DNA of 18,889 nucleotides from Minisyncoccota bacterium. Lineage in GTDB: Bacteria > Patescibacteriota > Minisyncoccia > SW-4-49-11. The stretch covers positions 1 through 18,889 of the forward strand of contig JAHEOE010000044.1 of NCBI GenBank assembly GCA_018609785.1. The letters are read 5' to 3'. Within the stretch, counting starts at the first letter, position 1. Each line of letters opens with the position of its first letter. The position numbers were made by a program, and so were the translations under genes. Under the pieces are notes generated by a model that was not told the origin of the DNA, did not search any database, and saw nothing but the letters and a program-made list of their open reading frames with translations. This document shows, one piece after another, positions 7,079 through 12,671 of this stretch.

Positions 7079-7810
7079 TTATCCTACCAAAATTCCCACG
7101 ATATACGCAATTACTGCCGCAAGTCCCCCGAGAATCAGAACTTCACCGACCGACCGAACCGGGCTCAATCGCGTGACTCGCCATCGCAACAACCCGAGGA
7201 GGAATAAGGCAATCACCGTATTTACCACGGCCCATACAAAACTGGCATCCGCGTCTACAGAAGCAAAGAAGTACGGAATCAACGGAATGGTTCCAAATAT
7301 AAGAAAGGAAATAAACGTAACCAGTCCGTTTACGGCCGGTTTTTCTTCGGAATTGGACTCTCCGTGTTTGAACTGCATCAGAAAATCCAACCACAACTCC
7401 TCATTTTTAGCCAAAATATCGGTCATACGGTAGGATTCTTCTTGAGAATACCCTCGCTTACGAAACAGACGCAAAGTCTCCTCTTTTTTGTTCATCGGCT
7501 CTCGCCCTAATTCATTCTTTTCTTGAGCGCGCGCCGAACGGTACGAGTCTTGTTCGCTCCGAAGACTCAGAAAATCTCCCAAGCCCATACTTGTGGCATC
7601 GGCAAACAGATTCGCCAATCCAAATAATACCACTACCCCCACACCAAGCGTACTGTCTACATTTCCGCTCGCGCCGGCAAATCCGGATACTACAGCAAAC
7701 GTTGTAATAATACCATCGTTGGCGCCGTAAACAATCTCTTTGAGATACTCTCCAAAGACAGACCGACGGGAAGGACTGTGAATGAAATGAAAAAAACGTG
7801 TAATACCCAT
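7079..7810 (-). CDS. VIT1/CCC1-family iron/manganese transporter
   Basis: Membrane transporter of the vacuolar iron transporter family, which moves Fe2+ or Mn2+ out of the cytoplasm. From ATG at 7808-7810 it has 243 residues. The family hallmark EYLKEIVYGANDGIITTFA is present near residues 21-39 in and before TM1. TM2 (GLANLFADATSMGLGDFLSL) is followed by a charged, Glu-rich cytosolic segment matching the family's metal-binding region. Three further transmembrane segments complete the five expected: VTFISFLIFGTIPLIPYFF, FVWAVVNTVIALFLLGLL, and the C-terminal GGLAAVIAYIVGILVG. Two upstream in-frame ATGs (to 7855) exist. I prefer the third because AAAGAG lies just before it and TATATAAC just before that. 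The gene is divergent from the VanW gene and six bases upstream of truB. The transported metal is not determined. Confidence 0.9.
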   Translation of the reverse strand: MGITRFFHFIHSPSRRSVFGEYLKEIVYGANDGIITTFAVVSGFAGASGNVDSTLGVGVVVLFGLANLFADATSMGLGDFLSLRSEQDSYRSARAQEKNELGREPMNKKEETLRLFRKRGYSQEESYRMTDILAKNEELWLDFLMQFKHGESNSEEKPAVNGLVTFISFLIFGTIPLIPYFFASVDADASFVWAVVNTVIALFLLGLLRWRVTRLSPVRSVGEVLILGGLAAVIAYIVGILVG

Positions 7811-7886
7811 AGTCTCTTTGTTATATACCATACACACCTTGGAACTACCAAACATAGTATGGTATCATTTCCCATAAGATAAGTCA

Positions 7887-7896
7887 ATAATATACA
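7887..7896 (+). promoter_or_regulatory. Putative leaderless -10 region of the VanW gene
   Basis: ATAATATACA ends five bases before ATG at 7902. The identical 10-mer at the identical distance precedes the unrelated gene at 12672. A -10 box here would place the transcription start at or next to the A of ATG. No clear -35 box was found. Confidence 0.45.
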
Positions 7897-7901
7897 TTTC
7901 C

Positions 7902-9545
7902 ATGAAAAGCGGACGAAGCGCAACCTATATATTGGGAGGAGTTGCCATAGCCGGCCTGCTGGTGGGAGGAAGTGTATTTGTTATTCAAGAGCGGGAATTT
8001 CGGGTGGAAGCGGGAGAAATTACCGTATCTGAACAGAAGGGACATCAAGCGCTCAAACAACACGTAACTTCTCTTCAGAACACCACGTTCACCCTCGCAT
8101 ATAAAGACACCACAACAGAAACATCCCTGCAAGATTTGGGTGTTTCCATTGATCTTCAACAAACTATCCAAAAAGCAAAGGACGTCCAAGACTCACGTTC
8201 CGTATGGCAAAACCCGATGGCTCTTTTTCAAGAAGAACGCATCGACATTCAATACGATACCGACACCACGCAACTCCGAAAAACCTTAACCACCGATTTT
8301 CAGGCCAATCTCAAACGTCCGCAAAATGCCTCCTACACCATCAAAGAGGGCTCGCTCCGGATAACCTCGTCCCAACCCGGCCGTGCGTTTGATATCGATG
8401 CGTTTCAGGCCAATCTGCAAAAGGTTATCAACGGGAGTAAAGACACCTCTACCCTTTCCGTGTCACTTACCGACACCCCTCCGGAAGTGAGTAAAGAAAA
8501 CCTCATAAACCTCAGGCCAAAAGTCAAAACGTATGTTTTGCCCGACCACACGTTCGTCTACGCCGATCGGTCTTGGAAGGTTTCTCCTCAAACACTGCTT
8601 TCTTGGCTGGTCGTGGAAACCCAACAGAATAAACCGCGGTTGATATTCCGGAAAGAAAAAATCCGAACCTATCTTCAAGAGGAAATTGCGGATGAATTCA
8701 ACCTTTCCCCCCGTGACGCCAATGTGTACTTCAATCCTCAAACTCAAAAGCTTCAAATTACCTCTGAAGGACGAGAAGGCCGTATTGTCCATGTCAATCG
8801 CTCCCTCAAACAGTTTCTTGAAGATCTGAGGGTCGGCGAAAACCAAACACAACTCGTTGTGGACCGCCCCGAACCCGGGGTTTACCGGAAAAATATCCAC
8901 GAACTGGATATCTCCGCCAAACTTGGTTCGGGGACCACCACGTTCACCGGATCCAGCGCCTCACGTATTAACAATATCAAAACCGGAGCGGCGGAAATGA
9001 GCGGCTCTTTGGTCATGCCCGGCGAAGAATTTTCGTTTGTGGAAACACTCGGTCCCGTAACAGCCGCCACCGGATACGAGCCCGAAATCGTCATCAAAAA
9101 CGGGCAAAACGTCCCCGAATACGGCGGCGGCATTTGCCAGGTTTCCACCACGATGTTCCGCGCGGTCATGGATACCAGTCTGGAGATTACCGCGCGTCGG
9201 AACCACTCCTATATTATTCCCATCTACGGCAAGCCCGGGTTTGACGCTACTATTTACCAACCACGCCCGGATTTCGCCTTCAAAAACACCACTGACTCCC
9301 CCATTCTTCTGCAACATCAAGTCAACGGCACACGTATAACCTTCAACATCTATGGCTCTCCCAACAATAAACGCGCGGAAGTGGAAGGTCCGTTCACCCT
9401 CCAAAAGAATCCGGACGGAAGCACCAAAACCGTAGTTCACCGCAATGTCTACAATACCGAAACCGGTCAACGTGTAGACAGAGACTCCTTTTATTCGTAT
9501 TATGAACCCCGGAACAATTTTGAGACGGTTTCAGCGTATGAGTAG
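7902..9545 (+). CDS. VanW-domain envelope protein with YoaR-type N-terminal region
   Basis: A 547-residue protein anchored by one N-terminal transmembrane segment (residues 8-28), the remainder being extracytoplasmic. Residues about 40-330 contain two similar stretches around QDLGVSIDLQQTIQKA and KITSEGREGRIVHVN-like text, typical of the putative peptidoglycan-binding region of YoaR/VanW proteins. The VanW domain spans about 350-470: SASRINNIKTGA, LVMPGEEFSFVETLGPV, EYGGGICQVSTTMFRA near 405-420 and RRNHSYIIPIYGKPGFDATI. The name comes from vancomycin-resistance clusters, but these proteins are widespread in bacteria without resistance. An envelope or peptidoglycan-linked role is inferred and the biochemical activity is unknown. 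No other van genes are nearby. It has its own leaderless-type promoter and no recognisable terminator; a repeat block follows. Confidence 0.9.
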   Translation: MKSGRSATYILGGVAIAGLLVGGSVFVIQEREFRVEAGEITVSEQKGHQALKQHVTSLQNTTFTLAYKDTTTETSLQDLGVSIDLQQTIQKAKDVQDSRSVWQNPMALFQEERIDIQYDTDTTQLRKTLTTDFQANLKRPQNASYTIKEGSLRITSSQPGRAFDIDAFQANLQKVINGSKDTSTLSVSLTDTPPEVSKENLINLRPKVKTYVLPDHTFVYADRSWKVSPQTLLSWLVVETQQNKPRLIFRKEKIRTYLQEEIADEFNLSPRDANVYFNPQTQKLQITSEGREGRIVHVNRSLKQFLEDLRVGENQTQLVVDRPEPGVYRKNIHELDISAKLGSGTTTFTGSSASRINNIKTGAAEMSGSLVMPGEEFSFVETLGPVTAATGYEPEIVIKNGQNVPEYGGGICQVSTTMFRAVMDTSLEITARRNHSYIIPIYGKPGFDATIYQPRPDFAFKNTTDSPILLQHQVNGTRITFNIYGSPNNKRAEVEGPFTLQKNPDGSTKTVVHRNVYNTETGQRVDRDSFYSYYEPRNNFETVSAYE

Positions 9546-9650
9546 TGGTTAGTATTTAGAATTTGGTATATAGAATTTGGAATTTATGAAAGAGAAGCCA
9601 GAAGTGAGAAGCCGGAAGCCAGGAATATCTAGAGATACAGTTGCGGGTAC
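9546..9650 (+). repeat. TTAGTATTTAGAATTTGG / GAAGCCAGAAGTGA dispersed block
   Basis: AT-rich units TTAGTATTTAGAATTTGG and TAGAATTTGGAATTTATG lead into AAAGAGAAGCCAGAAGTGAG and AGCCAGGAATATCT. The same order occurs inverted at about 14990-15065, where a seven-base GGAAGCC unit is missing. It is non-coding by inspection. It forms the first part of the 376-bp vanW-cysS spacer, which is otherwise filled by the next two repeats and about 90 bp with no recognisable feature before cysS. Confidence 0.7.
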
Positions 9651-9740
9651 GGTTGATACATATGCTCTTCGGGCATGATATACAATTGCAGATACAGTTG
9701 ATACATGATAGATACATGTACTCTTCGAGTACGATATATG
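9628..9740 (+). repeat. GATATAC-family block, copy 3, with two hairpins
   Basis: Degenerate GATACAGTTG/GATATACAATTG units surround two hairpins: ATGCTC-TTC-GGGCAT (9662-9676) and GTACTC-TTC-GAGTAC (9718-9732). Each is followed by GATATA(C/T), and a GATACAT-type unit lies before each. The stems differ but pairing is kept, one T-G wobble included. Confidence 0.8.
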
Positions 9741-9751
9741 GTTCCTTATTG

Positions 9752-9828
9752 TGTCCTCCTCTTTTTAAAGAGTGAGGTGTCCGTAAGGACGGAGGAGTTC
9801 TCCCTACTTTGGATATGAGTTCTACTTT
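9752..9828 (+). repeat. CCTCCTCTTTTTAAAGAG palindrome element with degenerate right terminus, copy 1
   Basis: TGTCCTCCTCTTTTTAAAGAG contains the palindrome CTCTTT/AAAGAG (759-772 of the 9 kb block). A second hairpin GTCC-GTAA-GGAC (9779-9790) follows. The tail GGAGGAGTTCTCCCTACTTT (9791-9810) then matches copies at 6383-6401 and 11515-11534. It ends in a degenerate form (GGATATGAGTTCT) of the TTTTGAGATGGCTTCT terminus. Confidence 0.65.
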
Positions 9829-9921
9829 TACAAGAAATAAAAACCTTTTAAGTCGGCCTCCGGAAATTGTACACTGACAGAGTATCCTTCCCCGACCGCG
9901 TTCACCTAACGATTTCGATTC

Positions 9922-11340
9922 ATGCTCAAACTCTACAACAGCCAAAGCCGACAGATCGAACGCTTTAAACCGCTTCATAAACGTCGGGTATCCCTCTACG
10001 CGTGCGGGCCAACGGTCTATGACTATCAGCACATCGGAAATATGCGCCGGTTCGTCTTCCATGACCTTCTCAAACGCGTCCTGAACTATAACGGGTATAC
10101 CGTCTATTCGGTTATGAACATCACCGATGTGGGACATCTCACCGATGACGCTGACGAAGGAGAAGATAAGCTCCAAATGGGTGCCGAACGAGAACGCAAA
10201 ACCGCCTGGGATATCGCGCGTTTCTACGAAGACGTATTTTTCACCGATCTGGAACGCTTAAACATAAGCCCCGACAGTCACTATCCGCGCGCCACGGAAT
10301 ATATACCCGCTCAACGTAGCCTGATCCGCAATCTGGAAAAAGCCGGATATACCTACCAATTGGAAGACGGCATCTATTTCGACACCGGTAAATTGGAGAG
10401 CTACGGAGAGTTAAGCACTCTGGACCTTGACAACATCCACGAAGGAGCCCGCGTTTCCGTCGGGAATAAACGCAATCCCACCGACTTCGCGCTTTGGAAA
10501 TTCTCCCCGACCAACAAACAACGCGATATGGAATGGGACAGTCCGTGGGGGGTGGGCTTCCCCGGCTGGCACACGGAGTGCGTTGTCATGAGCGACGCAC
10601 TTCTCCACGCTCCGTTTGACATTCACACCGGCGGCAAAGACCATTTAGCCACCCATCACCCCAACGAAATTGCTCAGTTCGAGGCACTCACCGGCAGACC
10701 TCTCGCGCATTACTGGCTTCATTCCTACTTCCTTACCTTTGAGGATTCCAAAATGTCCAAGTCCGCGGGTACATTCCTCACCCTTTCCGATCTGCTCGAA
10801 CACGGCTATACCGCTCTGGATTTCCGCTTCTTCTGTCTGCAAGGCCACTACCGCAGTGATCTCTCTTTTTCCTACGAAATTCTTTCTCAGTCGGCCCGCA
10901 GTCTCGCACGTATTCGAGAATTCCTCCGCCGCGTACACCACAAAACCAACCGCAAGAACCCCGAGATCATGCCGCAGATCAAAAAATTGGAAAAAGACTT
11001 CCGAACCGCAATCAACAACGACCTCGACACCTCGACCGCTCTTGCGCGCATCTTCGACTTTATCCACGATGTCAACAAACGCATGGACGCGGGCGAAGAC
11101 GTTCCCCAACGCCATATCGAGAAAATGTTCATGCGCTTTGATCGCGTATTGGGACTTGATCTCTTCCCTATTGAGACAGACGAAATTCCTAATGAAATCA
11201 AACAATTGGCCAAAGAACGAGAACAAGCCCGCGTAGCTAAAGACTTTGCCACCGCGGACCGTATTCGGGATGAAATTGTTGCGAAAGGCTACGAAATCCG
11301 CGACACAGAAAACGGCCCCGTTATTCAGATATCAAGCTAG
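9922..11340 (+). CDS. cysS: Cysteinyl-tRNA synthetase
   Basis: Class I synthetase that charges tRNA-Cys. Its 472 residues match the normal bacterial length. Landmarks: YACGPTVYDYQHIGN (26-40) with zinc ligand Cys28 and a HIGN variant of the HIGH motif; GWHTECVVM with Cys220; GGKDHLATHHPNEIAQ (237-252) with the His and Glu zinc ligands near 246 and 249; and KMSKS at 277-281. The C-terminal helical region ends in a DALR-like KEREQARVAKDFATADRIRD segment followed by the usual KGYEIRDTENGP end. HIGN instead of HIGH is a common variant in this family and does not suggest inactivity. The ATG has no SD sequence. The gene is convergent with tRNA-Thr across a 572-bp repeat-filled spacer, and no simple U-tract terminator was found directly after its stop. 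Confidence 0.98.
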   Translation: MLKLYNSQSRQIERFKPLHKRRVSLYACGPTVYDYQHIGNMRRFVFHDLLKRVLNYNGYTVYSVMNITDVGHLTDDADEGEDKLQMGAERERKTAWDIARFYEDVFFTDLERLNISPDSHYPRATEYIPAQRSLIRNLEKAGYTYQLEDGIYFDTGKLESYGELSTLDLDNIHEGARVSVGNKRNPTDFALWKFSPTNKQRDMEWDSPWGVGFPGWHTECVVMSDALLHAPFDIHTGGKDHLATHHPNEIAQFEALTGRPLAHYWLHSYFLTFEDSKMSKSAGTFLTLSDLLEHGYTALDFRFFCLQGHYRSDLSFSYEILSQSARSLARIREFLRRVHHKTNRKNPEIMPQIKKLEKDFRTAINNDLDTSTALARIFDFIHDVNKRMDAGEDVPQRHIEKMFMRFDRVLGLDLFPIETDEIPNEIKQLAKEREQARVAKDFATADRIRDEIVAKGYEIRDTENGPVIQISS

Positions 11341-11394
11341 AACGGCATCTTAAAAAATGAGAGATTATTTTAGCATCCGAAATTTAGAGCCCAT

Positions 11395-11437
11395 CGGACA
11401 TGATACACGGTAGCGGATACGGTGGATATACGGTTGT
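11395..11437 (+). repeat. GATATAC-family block, copy 4 (short)
   Basis: GGACATGATACACGGTAGCG and GATACGGTGGATATACGGTTG show the repeat units without a hairpin. The 572-bp cysS to tRNA-Thr spacer consists of this block, the palindrome element and three tandem two-hairpin elements. About 50 bp after cysS hold only a degenerate GGCATCTTAAAAAA resembling the CATCTCAAAA terminus. Confidence 0.65.
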
Positions 11438-11446
11438 TTCAGGAGC

Positions 11447-11547
11447 AGTTCGTATCTCGGGAGTATCGTATGTGTCCTCCTCTTTTTAAAGAGGAGGAGC
11501 CCCGAAGGGGGGGGGGAGGAGTTCTCTCTACTTTTGAGGTGCATGCT
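11447..11547 (+). repeat. Palindrome element with degenerate CATCTC-type termini, copy 2
   Basis: The left end AGTTCGTATCTCGGGAGT (11447-11464) is a degenerate form of AGAACGCATCTCAAAAGT. The right end ACTTTTGAGGTGCATGCT is a degenerate form of its complement. Inside are the palindrome TCCTCCTCTTT (11475-11485)/AAAGAGGAGGA (11488-11498) and the hairpin GCCCC-GAA-GGGG (from 11499), which runs into ten consecutive G bases. The second hairpin replaces GTCC-GTAA-GGAC of copy 1 and keeps pairing. Confidence 0.65.
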
Positions 11548-11565
11548 AACAAATGTTTTCTAAAC

Positions 11566-11660
11566 GTCGATACGGCAGTCCCCCCCGAAAATAGGCTTTC
11601 GTAAGAAAGCCGTAAAAAACATCGCATGTTTTTTAAGTGACCGTACAAGCTTCGATCGAC
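11566..11660 (+). repeat. Two-hairpin (three-way junction) element, tandem copy H1
   Basis: The outer stem ACGG-CA (11572-11577) pairs with TG-A-CCGT (11638-11644). Inside are stem P2 GGCTTTC-GTAA-GAAAGCC (11594-11611, GNRA-type tetraloop), a two-base linker GT, and stem P3 AAAAAACAT-CGC-ATGTTTTTT (11614-11634). GTCGAT (11566-11571) can extend the outer stem with ATCGAC (11655-11660). The conserved linker GAAAATA precedes P2. P3 with its A and T runs could also terminate transcription in either direction. It is a non-coding structured element whose function is unknown. Confidence 0.75.
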
Positions 11661-11675
11661 TTTCCCTAACGGGTA

Positions 11676-11700
11676 TTTCCTCCTTTTTAAAAGGAGGAAA
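11676..11700 (+). repeat. 25-bp perfect palindrome between H1 and H2
   Basis: TTTCCTCCTTTT and its complement AAAAGGAGGAAA flank a single T (twelve-base arms). It belongs to the same sequence class as the palindromes at 9.76 and 11.48 kb. It is followed by AACACAATTGG, comparable to AACACAACCAG inside element C (6362-6372). Confidence 0.75.
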
Positions 11701-11718
11701 ACACAATTGGTAATTTTT

Positions 11719-11800
11719 TCGATACGGCAGTTCTCCGAAAATAGGCTTCCGAAAGGAAGCCGTAAAAAACACTAACGTGTTTTTTCAGTGCCCGTCCAAA
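11719..11800 (+). repeat. Two-hairpin (three-way junction) element, tandem copy H2
   Basis: CGATACGGCAGT opens the element. The outer stem ACGG-CA pairs with TG-C-CCGT (11789-11795). P2 is GGCTTCC-GAAA-GGAAGCC (11744-11761) and P3 is AAAAAACAC-TAAC-GTGTTTTTT (11764-11785). Relative to H1, P2 and P3 each change bases on both sides of the stem in step (TTTC/GAAA to TTCC/GGAA; CAT/ATG to CAC/GTG). The linkers GAAAATA and GT are identical to H1. Confidence 0.8.
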
Positions 11801-11832
11801 AAGCGAAGCCGAGCCTTTGATGGTGCAAAAAT

Positions 11833-11907
11833 GCAGTCCCCACTGTTGGAAGATAGGCTCCGGCAGGAGCCGGAAGAAACCCAAGGTTTCTTCAGTGCCC
11901 GTCCAAA
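11833..11907 (+). repeat. Two-hairpin element, tandem copy H3, abutting tRNA-Thr
   Basis: P2 is GGCTCC-GGCA-GGAGCC (11856-11871) and P3 is GAAGAAACC-CAA-GGTTTCTTC (11873-11893). P3 has almost no sequence identity with H1/H2 but keeps exactly nine pairs. The closing sequence CAGTGCCCGTCCAAA (11893-11907) is identical to H2. The 5' side is diverged (GCAGTCCCCACTG). It ends about six bases from the tRNA 3' end, so it would be transcribed as tRNA trailer on the minus strand. Confidence 0.75.
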
Positions 11908-11912
11908 CGTCG

Positions 11913-11986
11913 AGCCAAAGGTGGGACTCGAACCCACAACCTTCACCTTACGAAGGTGCTGCTCTGGCCGATTGAGCTACTTTGGC
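11913..11986 (-). tRNA. tRNA-Thr, anticodon CGT
   Basis: On the minus strand the sequence folds as a cloverleaf. Acceptor GCCAAAG pairs with CTTTGGC, the D-arm is GCTC...GAGC, the anticodon arm is GCACC-TTCGTAA-GGTGA with anticodon CGT (reads ACG), and the T-arm is GTGGG-TTCGAGT-CCCAC. U33 and A37 are present. The first anticodon-stem pair is a G-A mismatch, which E. coli tRNA-Thr(CGT) also has. The discriminator base is T and no CCA is encoded (CGA follows), so a CCA-adding enzyme is needed; one is encoded at 15136-16578. No intron is present. Confidence 0.95.
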
Positions 11987-11996
11987 ACTGTCCCCT

Positions 11997-12025
11997 AGTA
12001 TACTTATTCACCCTTGGTTTTGCAA
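11997..12025 (-). promoter_or_regulatory. Promoter of tRNA-Thr
   Basis: On the minus strand, TTGCAA (12020-12025) and TATACT (11997-12002) are separated by exactly 17 bp. The -10 box ends 10 nt before the tRNA 5' end. This is a standard sigma-70-type arrangement. Confidence 0.75.
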
Positions 12026-12053
12026 ATATACCTCCCCTTTCATTACTCACATA

Positions 12054-12191
12054 AAAATCATCTCAAAAACATGCTTTGAGCGATATGGTGTAACGTTTTA
12101 ATCTCGGATTATGGCTTATATTAACTCACAAAGCCTAACCTACCCATAGCCCAAGTTCCTTCATATCAACCATAATCCTCGATATAGGTTA
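12054..12191 (-). repeat. CATCTCAAAA-family element, copy D (one terminus lost)
   Basis: AAAATCATCTCAAAAAC (12054-12070) is a terminus of the family. On the minus strand the interior reads TATGAAGGAACTTGGGCTAT, then GGGTAGG and GTTAATAT, aligning with the loops of copies A and C. The stem is GGATTATGG (12106-12114) with CCATAATCC (12170-12178), extended by ATC/GAT beyond a two-base internal loop. The stem sequence is unrelated to that of copy A. No second CATCTC terminus is found; the promoter of the following small gene begins about 40 bp on. The element occupies most of the 310-bp gap between tRNA-Thr and the small gene. Confidence 0.65.
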
Positions 12192-12232
12192 TGTATAAGA
12201 TTTTTGCCATGCGTTTTACATACCCAATGTCA

Positions 12233-12260
12233 TTGACAATCTACCCTTTTGTAGTATACA
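12233..12260 (+). promoter_or_regulatory. Promoter of the 73-residue protein gene
   Basis: A consensus -35 box TTGACA (12233-12238) and TATACA (12255-12260) are separated by 16 bp and lie 36 nt before the ATG. A strong SD sequence follows. This is one of the clearest promoters in the window. Confidence 0.75.
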
Positions 12261-12296
12261 TTATAAATCGTACCTTGAATTACAGAGGAGTGTTAA

Positions 12297-12518
12297 ATGT
12301 ATTCACATACTATAAATGAAGTCAGCAGACAACTACATGGCAATTTCCCTCTCAATGCCGCTAATTCAACGATCAGAGCGATTTTAAAACAACAAAACCA
12401 AGAAAATCCGTCTGATCTTGAAGAGTTAAAGGGAATCATTGAAAGTAAAATTCATGGTTCTCACCGACCCAAAGAAGAGAAAGAAACTCTCAAAGAAGCC
12501 GTACATACAGTTACCTAA
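12297..12518 (+). CDS. Small 73-residue protein, unknown function
   Basis: Not recognised. The protein is soluble, charged and probably helical (residues 17-35 and 38-72), with neither a transmembrane segment nor a Cys-based zinc motif. What makes it convincing as a gene is its setting: a TTGACA-N16-TATACA promoter, the SD sequence AGAGGAG six bases before ATG, and a perfect intrinsic terminator 28 nt after the stop. It is thus a complete monocistronic unit. This contrasts with the window's housekeeping genes, which mostly lack an SD sequence, and suggests strong expression. The size and Lys/Glu-rich C-terminus (RPKEEKETLKEA) would suit a small regulator or a nucleic-acid- or protein-binding accessory factor. 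That is only a guess. Confidence 0.75.
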   Translation: MYSHTINEVSRQLHGNFPLNAANSTIRAILKQQNQENPSDLEELKGIIESKIHGSHRPKEEKETLKEAVHTVT

Positions 12519-12546
12519 GTCTGTGTCATAATACGTGTCAGTTCAG

Positions 12547-12574
12547 CCCCGCCGTACCAATCGGCGGGGTTTTT
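12547..12574 (+). terminator. Intrinsic terminator of the 73-residue protein gene
   Basis: Perfect 8-bp stem CCCCGCCG/CGGCGGGG with loop TACCAAT (12547-12569), followed directly by TTTTT (12570-12574). Orientation is plus. Confidence 0.93.
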
Positions 12575-12590
12575 AGAGCCCATCTCAAAT
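12575..12590 (+). repeat. Solitary CATCTCAAA terminus after the terminator
   Basis: AGAGCCCATCTCAAAT matches the AGAGNCCATCTCAAAA terminus of element A in 14 of the 15 specified positions and starts right after the terminator T-tract. No partner end is seen before the next gene. Confidence 0.55.
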
Positions 12591-12656
12591 TGCATATGTT
12601 GTGTTACATTACCGTGTTATTGCGGACCTAAGTATACTATGACACAATTGAAATAG

Positions 12657-12666
12657 ATAATATACA
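12657..12666 (+). promoter_or_regulatory. Putative leaderless -10 region of the acidic coiled-coil gene
   Basis: ATAATATACA lies five bases before ATG at 12672, identical in sequence and spacing to the site before the VanW gene. A second candidate, TATACT at 12633-12638, has only a weak -35 (TTACCG, 18 bp upstream). Confidence 0.4.
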
Positions 12667-12671
12667 ATGCT

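Noticed and set aside
7902..9545. Vancomycin-resistance gene
   Set aside because: A VanW domain alone does not imply resistance. No vanA/B-type ligase, vanH, vanX or sensor genes are nearby.
9922..11340. CysS as a degenerate enzyme because of HIGN in place of HIGH
   Set aside because: HIGN is a frequent natural variant in cysteinyl-tRNA synthetases; the zinc ligands and KMSKS are intact.
11566..11907. CRISPR array or integron attC sites
   Set aside because: The units are not identical direct repeats with unique spacers, and no cas or integrase gene is present. Two separate hairpins per unit do not match the attC layout.
11676..11913. Integrative element at the 3' end of tRNA-Thr
   Set aside because: No second copy of the tRNA 3' end was found in the window and no integrase gene is present. 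The unrecognised genes lie on the 5' side of the tRNA, not the side where tRNA-targeting integration inserts.
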